Below, piece after piece: positions 24,422-34,654 of a DNA stretch of 38,134 nucleotides. Each line of letters begins with the position of its first letter. Within the stretch, counting starts at the first letter, position 1. The notes beneath the pieces are model-generated. The model saw nothing but the letters and a program-made list of their open reading frames with translations. It was not told the origin of the DNA and did not search any database. Location of the stretch: NCBI GenBank assembly GCA_902617825.1, contig CACMYE010000009.1, positions 1-38,134 of the forward strand. The letters are read 5' to 3'. The stretch comes from an uncultured Pelagibacteraceae bacterium (GTDB lineage Bacteria > Pseudomonadota > Alphaproteobacteria > Pelagibacterales > Pelagibacteraceae). Both the position numbers and the translations under genes were made by a program.

Positions 24422-25200
24422 TGAAAAAAATATTATTAGTTGAGGGAAATCTAAGGGAGGTAAACCAAGAGTTTACAAATAATGGAATTAAAACACATAC
24501 TGAAAGCTTGAGAGAGAGTATTGATTATTTTACAAATAATTTAGCAATAGATACTGTCAATCCATCGTCTGATAAAGATATTTTTGAAAAGGTTAAAGAT
24601 TTAAATAAGTATGATGGATTAATTTGGGGCGGAAGTAGCTTAAACATTTATAGTGATACCATTGAGATAAGAAGACAAATAGATTTTATGAGAGAATGCC
24701 AAAAGAAAGTTAAAAATATTTTAGCAATTTGCTGGGGATTACAGGTAGCTGTGACGGCAGCAGGAGGAGAAGTTAAAAAAGGTAACAATGGTGCTCACAG
24801 AGGCATTGCTCATGAAATAATAATTAATTCAGATGGATTAAAACATCTATTGTATAAAGACAAAAACCAAAACTTTAATACACCTGCATTTAATTACGAC
24901 GAAGTCGTAACTTTGCCAAAAAATTCAATTCTACTCTCTTCAAATAAAGTTAATAAAGTAATGGGCGTGAGTTTTAAAACAGATTCAAGTAATATTTGGG
25001 GAATTCAATATCACCCAGAAATAAAGTATGAAAAAATGATAACTCTGATTAATTTTAGAAAAGAGCGATTACTTTTAAATCAATCTTTTAAAAATGAAGA
25101 AGATATGAATGTATATATTCAAACAATTAAAGATGAAATTAAGGTTTCAAATAAAGATCTAAGAATGAGGGAATTACGAAATTGGCTTGATTTTATTTAG
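24421..25200 (+). CDS. Class I glutamine amidotransferase domain protein
   Basis: A 259-residue stand-alone GATase1 protein with the full triad: C104 in the nucleophile elbow AICWGLQ, and H198/E200 in QYHPEI. The elbow GLQ and an extended insert at 120-165 resemble GMP-synthase-like amidotransferases and gamma-glutamyl hydrolases (PuuD group) rather than CarA or PabA. No synthetase partner is adjacent, so it could hydrolyse a gamma-glutamyl amide. It is translationally coupled to the iron alcohol dehydrogenase. Together with the gamma-glutamyl chemistry of GmaS/Mgs, a role in breaking or recycling a gamma-glutamyl amine is possible but unproven. Confidence 0.82.
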   Translation: MKKILLVEGNLREVNQEFTNNGIKTHTESLRESIDYFTNNLAIDTVNPSSDKDIFEKVKDLNKYDGLIWGGSSLNIYSDTIEIRRQIDFMRECQKKVKNILAICWGLQVAVTAAGGEVKKGNNGAHRGIAHEIIINSDGLKHLLYKDKNQNFNTPAFNYDEVVTLPKNSILLSSNKVNKVMGVSFKTDSSNIWGIQYHPEIKYEKMITLINFRKERLLLNQSFKNEEDMNVYIQTIKDEIKVSNKDLRMRELRNWLDFI

Positions 25201-25210
25201 TTAATTTTTT

Positions 25211-26896
25211 TTAAAATAAACCTTCAATTTCACCATTATTATTTAATTTAATTGAGTCAGCTGCAGGTACGCGAGGTAGTCCTGGCATAGTCATAATTGC
25301 TCCACAAACAACAACAATAAATTCTGCACCTGACGAAAGTCTTATTTCTCTTACAGGTAAAGCATGTCCTGTTGGTGCACCTTTAAGATTTGGATCAGTT
25401 GAAAAACTGTACTGTGTTTTTGCTACACAAATTGGCAATTCTCCATAACCTGCTTCTTCAAAACTTTTTAATTGATCTCTTATTTTTGTATCGGCAATTA
25501 CTTCATCAGCTCTATAAATTTCTTTTGCAATCGTTTCTATTTTTTTAAATAGAGGCGTTTTACTTTCATAAAGAAAATTGAACTTAGCATCTTTTTTTTC
25601 ACACAAATTAGCAACATGCGCTGCTAATTCTTTTGTTCCTTCACCACCATTTGACCAGTGTGTGCATAAACTTGCTTTAACTCCTAGGTTTTCACAAAAA
25701 TCAATTAAAGCTTTAACTTCACTATCTGTATCTTTAATAAAATGATTAACCGCAATCGCAACAGGTAATCCAAATTTTTTCACGTTTTCTATGTGTCTTT
25801 CAAGGTTCACTAGACCTTTTTTCAAAGCATCAACATTTTCATTTTTTAAGTCATCTTTTGCAACACCACCATGCATTTTTAAAGCTCTAATTGTTGCTAC
25901 GATGACAACACAACTTGGTTTCAAATTAGATTTTCTGCATTTAATATCTAAAAACTTTTCTGCTCCAAGGTCAGCGCCAAAACCTGCTTCTGTTACAACA
26001 TAGTCTGCGAGTTTTAATCCAGCTTTAGTAGCTATAACTGAGTTACATCCATGTGCAATATTTGCAAAAGGACCACCATGAATAATCGCAGGATTATTTT
26101 CTAATGTTTGAGTTACATTTGGTCTGATCGCATCTTTTAATAATACAGTCATCGGACCATGTGCTTTCAAGTCTTTCGCGTAAACTGGTTTCTTATCTCT
26201 CGTATAAGCAATTGTTATATTACCAATTCTTTTTTCTAAATCCTCTAAATCATTTGATAAGCAGAAAATTGCCATGATTTCTGAAGCAACAGTAATATCA
26301 AATCCGTCTTCTCTAGGAAAACCGTTTGCTACTCCTCCTAAATTTATATTTATTGATCTTAATGAACGGTCATTCATATCCATAACTCTTTTCCAAACAA
26401 TCCGTCGTACATCTATATCTAATTTGTTACCCCAATAGATATGATTGTCAATTAATGCTGATAATAGATTGTGAGCTGAAGTAATTGCGTGAAAATCTCC
26501 AGTAAAATGTAAATTAATTTGTTCCATGGGAACAACTTGAGCATAACCTCCTCCAGCAGCACCACCTTTCATACCAAATGAGGGCCCAAGACTTGGCTCT
26601 CTTAAACAAACTATAGATTTTTTTCCAATTTTATTTAATCCGTCATTTAAACCAACTGATGTAGTGGTTTTTCCCTCACCAGCAGGTGTAGGTGTAATTG
26701 CAGTGACTAAAATTAATTTACCTTCTGGTTTATCTTTTAATGTGTCTAAATACTCCAGGTTAATTTTTGCAATGTGTCGTCCCATTGGACTGAAAGCAGC
26801 ACTCTCGTCTGGAACATTTATCTTTGCTAATACCTCATTTATAGGCTGCATTTTTGCTTCTCGAGCTATTTGAATATCTGATTTAATATCACTCAT
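25211..26896 (-). CDS. fhs: Formate--tetrahydrofolate ligase
   Basis: A 561-residue protein of the normal family length. The P-loop-like [16 protein letters not shown] (69-84), [55 protein letters not shown] and [11 protein letters not shown] are diagnostic. It joins formate and THF with ATP; in methylotrophic catabolism it can run in reverse to harvest ATP from formyl-THF. Placed divergently from the sox/mgd operon (128-base gap), it would finish oxidation of the methyl groups that operon loads onto THF. It converges with the amidotransferase gene with a 10-base gap and no clear terminator. FolD is not present in the window. Confidence 0.96.
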   Translation of the reverse strand: MSDIKSDIQIAREAKMQPINEVLAKINVPDESAAFSPMGRHIAKINLEYLDTLKDKPEGKLILVTAITPTPAGEGKTTTSVGLNDGLNKIGKKSIVCLREPSLGPSFGMKGGAAGGGYAQVVPMEQINLHFTGDFHAITSAHNLLSALIDNHIYWGNKLDIDVRRIVWKRVMDMNDRSLRSININLGGVANGFPREDGFDITVASEIMAIFCLSNDLEDLEKRIGNITIAYTRDKKPVYAKDLKAHGPMTVLLKDAIRPNVTQTLENNPAIIHGGPFANIAHGCNSVIATKAGLKLADYVVTEAGFGADLGAEKFLDIKCRKSNLKPSCVVIVATIRALKMHGGVAKDDLKNENVDALKKGLVNLERHIENVKKFGLPVAIAVNHFIKDTDSEVKALIDFCENLGVKASLCTHWSNGGEGTKELAAHVANLCEKKDAKFNFLYESKTPLFKKIETIAKEIYRADEVIADTKIRDQLKSFEEAGYGELPICVAKTQYSFSTDPNLKGAPTGHALPVREIRLSSGAEFIVVVCGAIMTMPGLPRVPAADSIKLNNNGEIEGLF

Positions 26897-27024
26897 TATT
26901 AATCCTATAAATTATATGTTATCGTTGCTGACTTCTTATCCTTTTTTGTCATATTTGGAAACTTCTAAAAAATATATATAAAAAAAATAAGAACTATTTA
27001 TATTCTTTATTATAAAATTAAAAA

Positions 27025-28281
27025 ATGCAAAAATACTCCATATTTAATTTAGTTAAAAACGCATTTTCTAATCATGAAAACTGGGATTTAGCTTGGAAGG
27101 ATCCAACTCCAAAAGAAGAATATGATGTAGTTATTATTGGTGGTGGAGGCCATGGACTTGCAACTGCATATTATCTTGCAAAAGAACACAATATTACAAA
27201 AGTTGCAATTATCGAAAAAGGCTGGATAGGTGGTGGAAACGTCGGAAGAAATACAACGATAATTAGATCAAACTATATGCATGATGAGAACGCTCTGTTC
27301 AGTGAGTTTGGAATGGATCTGTGGAGAAAAATGAGCCAAGATTTAAATTATAATGTGATGTTCTCACCAAGAGGAATTATTAATCTTGCACACTCCGATG
27401 CACAAATGAATGCCTACGCAAGACGAGGAAATTCGATGAGATTAAATGGAATTGATGCTGTTTTATTAAACCGTGAACAAGTTAAAGAAATAATTCCAAT
27501 GGCTGACTTTTCAGAAAATGTAAGGTTTCCAATTTTTGGAGGATTAATGCAACCAAGTGCAGGAACAGCAAGACACGATGCAGTTGCTTGGGGATATGCA
27601 CGTCAAGCAGATTCTATGGGTGTTGATATAATTCAAAATTGTGAAGTAACAGGTTTTGACGTTACAGCAGGTAAAATTAACGGCATAAGAACATCTCGAG
27701 GAAATATTAAAACTAAAAAAGTTGGATTATGTGTTGCTGGAAGCACAAATATTTTAGCTGAAAAGTTAAATATGACTTTACCAATAGAAACTCATCTCCT
27801 TCAAGCATGCGTATCAGAGCCTGTTAAACCAATTTTAGATAGAGTTGTAACTTTTGGTGCAGGTCACTTTTACATAAGCCAATCTGACAAGGGAGAAATG
27901 GTAATGGGTGGAGACCTTGATGGATATAATAGTTACGCTCAAAGAGGAAATTTACCAACTCTTCAACATGTTTTAACAGAGGGAATTGCGATGATGCCTT
28001 TTTTAAGTAAATTGAAAATGCTTAGAACTTGGGGTGGTATAATGGATATGTCAATGGATGGTTCACCTATTATAGATAAAACACATATTGATGGTTTATA
28101 TTTAAACTGTGGTTGGTGTTATGGTGGTTTTAAAGCAACGCCAGCATCAGGTTGGACATTTGCTCACACAATCGCTCAAGATAGAGTTCACGAACTAAAT
28201 GCTGGATTTAGTCTAAATCGATTTAGTACAGGCCATTTAATTGATGAAAAAGGACTTGGTACGAAGACTTGGATATCTTAA
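27025..28281 (+). CDS. soxB (mgdA): N-methylglutamate dehydrogenase subunit A / sarcosine oxidase beta subunit type
   Basis: A 418-residue DAO-family flavoprotein. A roughly 30-residue N-terminal arm precedes the FAD loop YDVVIIGGGGHGLATAYYL (33-51), followed by EKGWIGGGNVGRNTTIIRSNY and the C-terminal MDMSMDGSPIIDKTHIDGLYLNCGW, typical of the heterotetrameric sarcosine oxidase beta chain, which carries the amine-oxidising FAD. It is first in a four-gene operon in the soxBDAG order and abuts soxD without a gap. With gmaS and mgsABC nearby, N-methylglutamate is a likely substrate; sarcosine from betaine breakdown is the alternative. Confidence 0.88.
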   Translation: MQKYSIFNLVKNAFSNHENWDLAWKDPTPKEEYDVVIIGGGGHGLATAYYLAKEHNITKVAIIEKGWIGGGNVGRNTTIIRSNYMHDENALFSEFGMDLWRKMSQDLNYNVMFSPRGIINLAHSDAQMNAYARRGNSMRLNGIDAVLLNREQVKEIIPMADFSENVRFPIFGGLMQPSAGTARHDAVAWGYARQADSMGVDIIQNCEVTGFDVTAGKINGIRTSRGNIKTKKVGLCVAGSTNILAEKLNMTLPIETHLLQACVSEPVKPILDRVVTFGAGHFYISQSDKGEMVMGGDLDGYNSYAQRGNLPTLQHVLTEGIAMMPFLSKLKMLRTWGGIMDMSMDGSPIIDKTHIDGLYLNCGWCYGGFKATPASGWTFAHTIAQDRVHELNAGFSLNRFSTGHLIDEKGLGTKTWIS

Positions 28282-28551
28282 ATGCTTCATATTAAATGTC
28301 CGTATTGTGGGATGAGATCACAAAATGAATTTTCTTATGGTGGTGATGCTAGCGTAAAAAGACCTGAGCTTAATAAAGAAATCTCTGATGAAGAATGGGA
28401 TAACTTTGTTTATAATCGAAAAAGTTTAAGAGGTAAGCACTTAGAGTTATGGCAGCATCTATCTGGATGTAGACAATGGATTAAGGTAGAAAGAGACACT
28501 GCTACTCACGAAATATTTAACACATATAAAGCTGATGAGGAAATTTCTTAA
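28282..28551 (+). CDS. soxD (mgdB): N-methylglutamate dehydrogenase subunit B / sarcosine oxidase delta subunit type
   Basis: An 89-residue small subunit. The expected zinc ligands C6 and C9 (IKCPYCGMR), H59 and C63 (WQHLSGCRQW) are all present. In the complex it is structural, packing between alpha and beta chains. It starts on the base after the soxB stop and shares one base with the soxA start (TAATG), so stoichiometric expression by coupling is likely. Confidence 0.9.
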   Translation: MLHIKCPYCGMRSQNEFSYGGDASVKRPELNKEISDEEWDNFVYNRKSLRGKHLELWQHLSGCRQWIKVERDTATHEIFNTYKADEEIS

Positions 28552-31547
28552 TGACTCAAAAATTTAGATTAGAAAATGTTGGACTAATTAACAGGAATAA
28601 AAAATTATCATTTAAATTTAATGGAAAAATATACTTTGGTTACGAGGGAGATACTTTAGCATCTGCTTTAATTGCTAATGGAGTGCACTTAGTTGGTAGA
28701 AGCTTTAAATATCACAGGCCAAGAGGTTTTTTTGGAGCTGGGGTAGATGAACCCTATGCAATTGTTCAGCTTTATAGAAATAATGAAACAGAGCCAAATA
28801 TAAAAGCTACTGAACAAGAGCTTTTTGAAGGACTAGAAGCTAAAAGTGTAAATTGTTGGCCAAGTGTAAACTTTGATATTGGTGCAATTAATAACTTTTT
28901 AAAAATTTTTTTACCAGCAGGATTTTATTACAAGACTTTCATGTGGCCTAAAAGTTTTTGGTATCGAGTTTACGAACCTTTTATCAGGAAAGCTGCTGGC
29001 TTGGGTGTTGCTTCTACAAAGCATGATAAAGAGAGATATGAACATAAATATGAGTATTGTGATTTATTAATTGCTGGTTCTGGTCCATCAGGGTTAGCAA
29101 GTGCTTATGCAGCTGCAAAAAATGGCGCAAGAGTAATTCTAGCTGAAGATAAACCAAGATTTGGAGGATCCCTATTAACAAGCGATGTAAATATTGGAAA
29201 TCAATCAGGTGAGGATTGGGCAAACAGTATTATTTCTGAATTAAAAGAAATGCCAAATGTGGTTGTTAAAAATAGATCTCAAGTTTTTGGTTACTATGAT
29301 CACAATATGTTAGTTATGTCCGAAAAAGTTAGCGATCATCTTCCAAAAACAAAAAAATATCATCCAAAACAAAGACTTTGGCATATTAGGGCAAAAGAGG
29401 TTTTAATTTCTTCAGGATCAATTGAAAGACCACTAGTTTTTGGGAATAATGATACTCCTGGCGTAATGTTGTCATCGGCAGCAAAAGAATATTTAAAAGT
29501 ATATGGTGTGTTAGTTGGTAAAAATCCATTAGTTTTTACAAATAATGACAGTGGGTATGAGACAGCTATAGAATTTAAGAAAAATGGAATTAATCCAATT
29601 ATTTTAGACTCTAGGGTTAATCCACAATCAGAAATAATTGATGAAGCAATAAGTCTTGGTATTAAAATAAAATTTTCATATGTTGTTGTAGCTGCACATG
29701 GATATAAAAAAGTAAGCTCAGCAGATATCGCAAAAATTTCAGATAATAAAAAGGAACTTGGTACAGTTGAAAATATGAAGTGTGATTGTATTTGTGTTTC
29801 AGGCTTTTGGACACCAACTATTCATCTAGCATCACAATCAGGAAATAAAACTAAATTCAATGAAGAAATTGATGCCTTTGTGCCTGGGACGTCTAAGCAA
29901 AATGAGACTACTTTAGGTTCTGCTAATGGGATTTTTACATTAGAAGAAACTTTAAAAGATTCGTTCACAGCTGGCCAAGATTTATCGAAAAAAATTACAA
30001 ACAATGATAATAAAATTTCTTTTCCAAACGTTGTTGAGAAAAAATCTTCTCAACATGATAAGTTTTGGTGTGTGCCCCTGCCTAAAGGAAAAAGTTATAA
30101 GAGATTTTTAGATTTTCAAAATGATGTTGCTGTTTCAGATATCGAAATAGCATTAAAAGAAGGGTATCGATCAATAGAGCATGTTAAAAGATACACAACT
30201 CTTGGAATGGCAACCGATCAAGGCAAAACAAGTAATTTGAATGGACTACAATTAGTTTCAGATATTGAAAATAAAGTTGTACCTGCAGTAGGTCATACAA
30301 CTTTTAGACCTCCATACACTCCAATATCTATTGGAGCAATTGTAGGAAGAGAAGTTGGAAAACATTCTAAACCTACTCGTAAATCTCCTATGCATTCATG
30401 GCATGAAAAAAATAACGCTGTATTTGTTGATGCAGGAGTTTGGTTAAGACCAAGATATTATAAACAAGGTAATGAAACTCTTTTTGAAGCTTCAAAGCGA
30501 GAAGCTAAAAATGTTAGAACGAATGTTGGTGTTTGCGATGTTACCACATTAGGAAAAATTGATATCAAAGGTCCTGATGCAGCAGAACTACTAAATAGAG
30601 TTTATACAAATGCTTGGTTAAAGTTGCCAGTTGGTAAAGCAAGGTATGGAGTGATGCTTAGAGAGGATGGAATAATTATGGATGATGGAACAACAACTAG
30701 GATTTCTGAAAATCATTATCATATGACAACAACTACAGCTCAAGCTGCTAATGTACTTTCACATCTTGAATATTATCTACAACTTGTTTGGCCTGAATTA
30801 AATGTAAATGTAGTTTCTACTACTGAGCAATGGGCTGGTGCAGCAATTGCAGGACCTAAATCTAGAAAATTATTAGAAAAATTATTTCCTAATAATGACG
30901 TTTCAAACGATGGACTCCCTTTTATGGGGTATATGGAGTCAGATTTATTTGGGGTTAAAGCTAGAATTTTTAGAATCTCATTTTCAGGTGAATTAGCTTA
31001 TGAAGTAAATGTAGAGTCTGATAACGGTCAATTTATGTGGGAAAAAATAATTGAACTGGGTCAAGAGTTTCAAGTTCAACCTTATGGAACAGAAGCATTA
31101 TCAACTTTAAGAATTGAAATGGGACATGTGGCAGGATCAGAACTTGATGGAAGAACTATTTCTTACGATACTTCATTAGAGGGATTAATTAGTAAAAAGA
31201 AAGATTTCATTGGTAAAAGGTCTTTGAATAGAGAAGCTTTTACCTCAAGTGACAGACAAAAGATTGTCGGAGTTGTCCCTCTAGATAAAAAAACAAGCAT
31301 ACCAGAGGGGTCACATTTGGTGAAAGATGCTAAGGCTCCTTTACCAAACAAAAAATTAGGACATATATCTGCCTCATGCTGGAGTGTAGAGCATGATAAT
31401 CCTTTTTCTCTTGCAATTTTAAAGGATGGAAAAAATATGATTGGAGAAAAATTATTTGTTATGTCTCCATTGAAAAACAAAGTAATTCCAGTTGAAATTG
31501 TTTCATCACATTATGTAGATCCAAAAGGAGAAAGAGTTAGATCATGA
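28551..31547 (+). CDS. soxA (mgdC): N-methylglutamate dehydrogenase subunit C / sarcosine oxidase alpha subunit type
   Basis: A 998-residue chain in the family's usual order. Residues 1-110 form the ferredoxin-like fold without cluster cysteines ([39 protein letters not shown]). An NAD-binding module with [19 protein letters not shown] follows near 175-193. The C-terminal about 390 residues are a GcvT-like folate domain ([61 protein letters not shown]). The folate domain receives the oxidised methyl group to give 5,10-methylene-THF. Its stop overlaps the soxG start (ATGA). Confidence 0.9.
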   Translation: MTQKFRLENVGLINRNKKLSFKFNGKIYFGYEGDTLASALIANGVHLVGRSFKYHRPRGFFGAGVDEPYAIVQLYRNNETEPNIKATEQELFEGLEAKSVNCWPSVNFDIGAINNFLKIFLPAGFYYKTFMWPKSFWYRVYEPFIRKAAGLGVASTKHDKERYEHKYEYCDLLIAGSGPSGLASAYAAAKNGARVILAEDKPRFGGSLLTSDVNIGNQSGEDWANSIISELKEMPNVVVKNRSQVFGYYDHNMLVMSEKVSDHLPKTKKYHPKQRLWHIRAKEVLISSGSIERPLVFGNNDTPGVMLSSAAKEYLKVYGVLVGKNPLVFTNNDSGYETAIEFKKNGINPIILDSRVNPQSEIIDEAISLGIKIKFSYVVVAAHGYKKVSSADIAKISDNKKELGTVENMKCDCICVSGFWTPTIHLASQSGNKTKFNEEIDAFVPGTSKQNETTLGSANGIFTLEETLKDSFTAGQDLSKKITNNDNKISFPNVVEKKSSQHDKFWCVPLPKGKSYKRFLDFQNDVAVSDIEIALKEGYRSIEHVKRYTTLGMATDQGKTSNLNGLQLVSDIENKVVPAVGHTTFRPPYTPISIGAIVGREVGKHSKPTRKSPMHSWHEKNNAVFVDAGVWLRPRYYKQGNETLFEASKREAKNVRTNVGVCDVTTLGKIDIKGPDAAELLNRVYTNAWLKLPVGKARYGVMLREDGIIMDDGTTTRISENHYHMTTTTAQAANVLSHLEYYLQLVWPELNVNVVSTTEQWAGAAIAGPKSRKLLEKLFPNNDVSNDGLPFMGYMESDLFGVKARIFRISFSGELAYEVNVESDNGQFMWEKIIELGQEFQVQPYGTEALSTLRIEMGHVAGSELDGRTISYDTSLEGLISKKKDFIGKRSLNREAFTSSDRQKIVGVVPLDKKTSIPEGSHLVKDAKAPLPNKKLGHISASCWSVEHDNPFSLAILKDGKNMIGEKLFVMSPLKNKVIPVEIVSSHYVDPKGERVRS

Positions 31548-32131
31548 CCCCAATATCAGCTTTAGAAAACATCCATAGAAAAGGACAATTCGGTGATTAT
31601 GAAGGAAAAAATGAAATTAATTTAATCAAAATTTCAGAAATAAAAAACTTATTTATTACTCAGATTGTTCAACATAAAAATTCTAATGTTGTATATGAAG
31701 AAATTAAAATAGATAATCTAAACCTAAGTTCAAAACCATTGTTAGTAGAAAGTAATGAGAATACTCGAATTCTCTGGAATGGGCCAAGAAATTGGTTGGT
31801 TATTACGACTCAAAAAGAAGTTTTTTTTGAAATTAATAAAAAATTTGAAGAGAAAGATTTTGCAATTACAGATATTTCTCATTCAAAATCAATTATTGAA
31901 CTCGAGGGTAATGATGCAAAGGAAGTTTTAAAAAAAGGATGTCCTTTTAATTTTAATGAATTTCATAAAAACAATTGTCTGAATTCAACGTACAATGGAA
32001 TGTCTATAGTTGTTGATATGATAAATGATAATCCCGATACGTTTAGAATTTTTGCTCTAAGAAGTTTTGGTGAATCGATATATCATTCAATAACAGACTC
32101 TTCGCTAGAATTTGGTTATATAGGAAAATAA
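31544..32131 (+). CDS. soxG (mgdD): N-methylglutamate dehydrogenase subunit D / sarcosine oxidase gamma subunit type
   Basis: A 195-residue subunit, the least conserved in this family. [56 protein letters not shown] and a C-terminal [15 protein letters not shown] fit the SoxG pattern, itself a degenerate folate-binding fold. It overlaps soxA by four bases and completes the operon. It converges with a DMT transporter gene with a one-base gap. Confidence 0.85.
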   Translation: MTPISALENIHRKGQFGDYEGKNEINLIKISEIKNLFITQIVQHKNSNVVYEEIKIDNLNLSSKPLLVESNENTRILWNGPRNWLVITTQKEVFFEINKKFEEKDFAITDISHSKSIIELEGNDAKEVLKKGCPFNFNEFHKNNCLNSTYNGMSIVVDMINDNPDTFRIFALRSFGESIYHSITDSSLEFGYIGK

Positions 32132-32132
32132 T

Positions 32133-32981
32133 CTAATCTCTTGTAGCTATATAAACACCAATTGTTGCAATTAAAAACCCTAGAAGATCTAAATTACTTA
32201 GGCTTTCGTTTAAAAATAGCCAAGCCATAAAAGCAGAAGTAGGTGGAATTAGGAAAAAAATAGAAACTGTTTTGCTTGCAGAATTTCTTTTAATTAAAAA
32301 CATTAAAATTGTAAATGCACCAAAGGAAACTAAAAAAATTTGATGGCTCATTGCAATTAAAAAAGTTTTTGAAAAATCTATATAAGGTTCTGCAAAAAGA
32401 ATAATAATAATAATATGGAAAATAAAACCTCCCAAAGCTTGGTTCATATTACTGACTGATAAAGGTAAATTATTACTTAATTTTTTTTGCCAAATAGTTG
32501 ATGTTGTTATTGCTATTAAAGCAATTACTGTTGCAACTAATCCAGTAGTCGGAATTTCAGTACCTATATCAAAACCTAAGACCATTACTGCACCTGAAAA
32601 ACCTAAAAGAACACCTATCCATTGCTTTATAGATACTTTTTCATTTAAAATTGGTCCACTTAGTGCGTTTGTAAGTATGGGTTGGAGTGTTACTATTAGT
32701 GCTGCAATCCCAGTAGGCATTCCTTTTGAAATTGAAAAAAAAACACCTCCCAAGTAAACTCCATGAAAAAGCACACCACTAAAAAAAGACTCAAAAAAGT
32801 TTCTTCTTTCAACTATTATTTTCTTTTTAGAATAAATAGAAAACACAAAAAAACCTAATGCAACTATAGCAAATCTAAATGCAAGAGCTGAAAAGGGATC
32901 ACTGTTATCTATAATTGGTTTAGCGGTAATAAATGCAGACGACCATAGTAGAATAAAGATAAATGGAAAAACCTTAACCAT
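32133..32981 (-). CDS. EamA/DMT-family membrane transporter
   Basis: A 282-residue protein with about ten hydrophobic spans in two EamA halves. The first half begins FPFIFILLWSSAFITAKPII and includes GMPTGIAALIVTLQPILTNAL; the second has IPTTGLVATVIALIAITTSTIWQKKL and ends PPTSAFMAWLFLNESLSNLDLLGFLIATIGVY. Members export amino acids, nucleosides or other metabolites, and the substrate cannot be called. It is transcribed towards, and ends against, the sox/mgd operon; no functional link is evident. Confidence 0.87.
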   Translation of the reverse strand: MVKVFPFIFILLWSSAFITAKPIIDNSDPFSALAFRFAIVALGFFVFSIYSKKKIIVERRNFFESFFSGVLFHGVYLGGVFFSISKGMPTGIAALIVTLQPILTNALSGPILNEKVSIKQWIGVLLGFSGAVMVLGFDIGTEIPTTGLVATVIALIAITTSTIWQKKLSNNLPLSVSNMNQALGGFIFHIIIIILFAEPYIDFSKTFLIAMSHQIFLVSFGAFTILMFLIKRNSASKTVSIFFLIPPTSAFMAWLFLNESLSNLDLLGFLIATIGVYIATRD

Positions 32982-33089
32982 TTTTGTTTTATAGTTAATT
33001 ATTCAATATAGTCTCAATAATAATGCACAATTTTAACCTATTCTATCTTGAGTTGAATACTTAAATCAGTATTAATTAAACACTCTGTT

Positions 33090-33386
33090 ATGAAAATACT
33101 AAAAATATTTTTTATCACCTCTTGCTTAATATTTTTATCAGGATGCTTTCAAACAACATCTCTTTTAGGTCCAGGAGTAACTGTCGCTACTACAGGAAAT
33201 GTATTTCAAGCTGGTCTTCAATATGGGGCTAATACAGCATTGAAAAATGAAACAGGTAAAGATGTTATAACCCATATTAAAGATACGGTTGATGAAAGAA
33301 ATAAAGAAAAAAAATTTCACGTTAAATTAAAACAATTAATAGAAAATAGAATAGAAACCACTAGACAAAAATTGTTGTCCAACTAA
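33090..33386 (+). CDS. Small lipoprotein, unknown function
   Basis: A 98-residue protein with a lipoprotein signal: basic MKILK, hydrophobic core IFFITSCLIF and lipobox LSGC, with C19 the lipidated residue. The mature part begins FQTTSLLGPG, then a glycine/alanine-rich segment and a charged helix with KDTVDERNKEKKFHVKLKQL to the end. No family recognised. Its stop codon overlaps that of the opposing 146-residue gene by four bases. A 108-base divergent region separates it from the DMT transporter. Confidence 0.8.
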   Translation: MKILKIFFITSCLIFLSGCFQTTSLLGPGVTVATTGNVFQAGLQYGANTALKNETGKDVITHIKDTVDERNKEKKFHVKLKQLIENRIETTRQKLLSN

Positions 33387-33823
33387 TTTAAGATATCTAA
33401 TTTTATTAATTTTTCTTGCTTCGTTTCCTTACACCACATCTCATAACTTTCACAGACCCGCCAAAGATGATCAAAGGCTCTTTGAGATATTTCTAATGGG
33501 AAATGGCTTTTAGTGTAATAAAGTTTAGGAATTTTCATTAAAAGTTTTATCATAGAGTCTTTTTGTATTTCTAATAATTTTAAAGTTTCACTGGTTATTT
33601 TCTTTCTTGTGATTTCATCAACAAATTTGTTCTTTTCTAATTTTTCAAACCATTTATCATGAAATTCACCTGAGCTTATTAATTCATACTCTTTAGATGT
33701 CATAAATATTTCAAAAGCTTGAATATTATTAGTTTCTGGATTTTTATTTTTAATATCAATTATTTTAAAATAAATAAACTCAGCAACTCTAAGCACATAA
33801 GGCTTTTCAATTTTTGACTGCAT
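33383..33823 (-). CDS. 146-residue protein of unknown function, coupled to a racemase
   Basis: A soluble, mostly helical-looking, charged protein. LPYVL-like N-terminus is absent; it reads MQSKIEKPYVLRVAEFIYFK, then an EFIMTSKEYEL-like helical stretch (actual residues FEIFMTSKEYELISSGEF) and a C-terminal FPLEISQRAFDHLWRVCESYEMWC. No signal peptide, membrane span or catalytic motif was found and no family recognised. It begins 17 bases inside the 3' end of the racemase gene, so translation of the two is probably linked. Confidence 0.72.
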   Translation of the reverse strand: MQSKIEKPYVLRVAEFIYFKIIDIKNKNPETNNIQAFEIFMTSKEYELISSGEFHDKWFEKLEKNKFVDEITRKKITSETLKLLEIQKDSMIKLLMKIPKLYYTKSHFPLEISQRAFDHLWRVCESYEMWCKETKQEKLIKLDILN

Positions 33824-34574
33824 AACTTAATTTTTTATGTTTCGCCATGGCAGACTCTGCTAAAATAAGATTAGGATCTAAGAATACTTTAGAGGATTTT
33901 ATATTTTTAAAGGATTTAAATGCAAATATTGCTATAGGAAGTTCTGTGCATCCCAAAATTATTTTTTTACATTTCATACCTATCAAATAGTTTATTGCGG
34001 GTCTGATGGTTTTTTCTGCAGCTCGTACGTTTCCCATTTTTACAAATTTAATTGCTTTATTTACAGATTTTTTCTGAATATTTTCTGAAGGTATTACAAG
34101 ATTATAATTTTTATCAAAAAAATTACTATAAACACCGGTTTTTAATGTACCTTCTGTTGCTAAGAGTCCCACTTTTGAATATTTCTTACAATTTTTTTTT
34201 GTGAATTTAAATACCTCTTTAGGCATATTAATTATTGGAATATTTATTTTCTTTCGCAAATCATCATACCAGTAATGAGCTGTGTTGCAGGGTATAACAA
34301 TGAATTTACATTTATTATTCTCAAGAAGTTTACAACCTTTAAGTAAATTTTTTAAAACTCTTTCGTATTTTATTCTACTTTTCTTATTTGTAGATTTATT
34401 AGAAAGATTTTTTGTTTGAGAGCCAATTGATTCAGGTCGACCAGGAATATTAGATTTGTTATAAAGTAAAAATAAAGGATACTCTTGATCGATTTTTCCT
34501 CTATTTAGGACTGCAAGTTTGTTGCAAAAATCAAGTCCTGCTTGAGTTCCCATTCCGCCTAAAATTCCAATCAT
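33807..34574 (-). CDS. Aspartate/glutamate racemase family protein
   Basis: A 255-residue protein of the Asp/Glu/hydantoin racemase superfamily. IGILGGMGTQAGLDF is the N-terminal signature. The two cysteines of the two-base mechanism are present: C96 in VIPCNTAHYW and C209 in ILGCTELPI. It would interconvert L- and D-aspartate or glutamate independently of PLP. MurI-type glutamate racemase is less likely because MGTQAGLDF is typical of the RacX/aspartate group. It lies 144 bases from the cold-shock gene and overlaps the following 146-residue gene. Confidence 0.83.
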   Translation of the reverse strand: MIGILGGMGTQAGLDFCNKLAVLNRGKIDQEYPLFLLYNKSNIPGRPESIGSQTKNLSNKSTNKKSRIKYERVLKNLLKGCKLLENNKCKFIVIPCNTAHYWYDDLRKKINIPIINMPKEVFKFTKKNCKKYSKVGLLATEGTLKTGVYSNFFDKNYNLVIPSENIQKKSVNKAIKFVKMGNVRAAEKTIRPAINYLIGMKCKKIILGCTELPIAIFAFKSFKNIKSSKVFLDPNLILAESAMAKHKKLSYAVKN

Positions 34575-34654
34575 GATCTGTAATTAATTTGTAAATTTTA
34601 ATTTTAATTTTTATTATTAATAATTGTGTTTAAACGTTGGTTGTCAACATTTGG

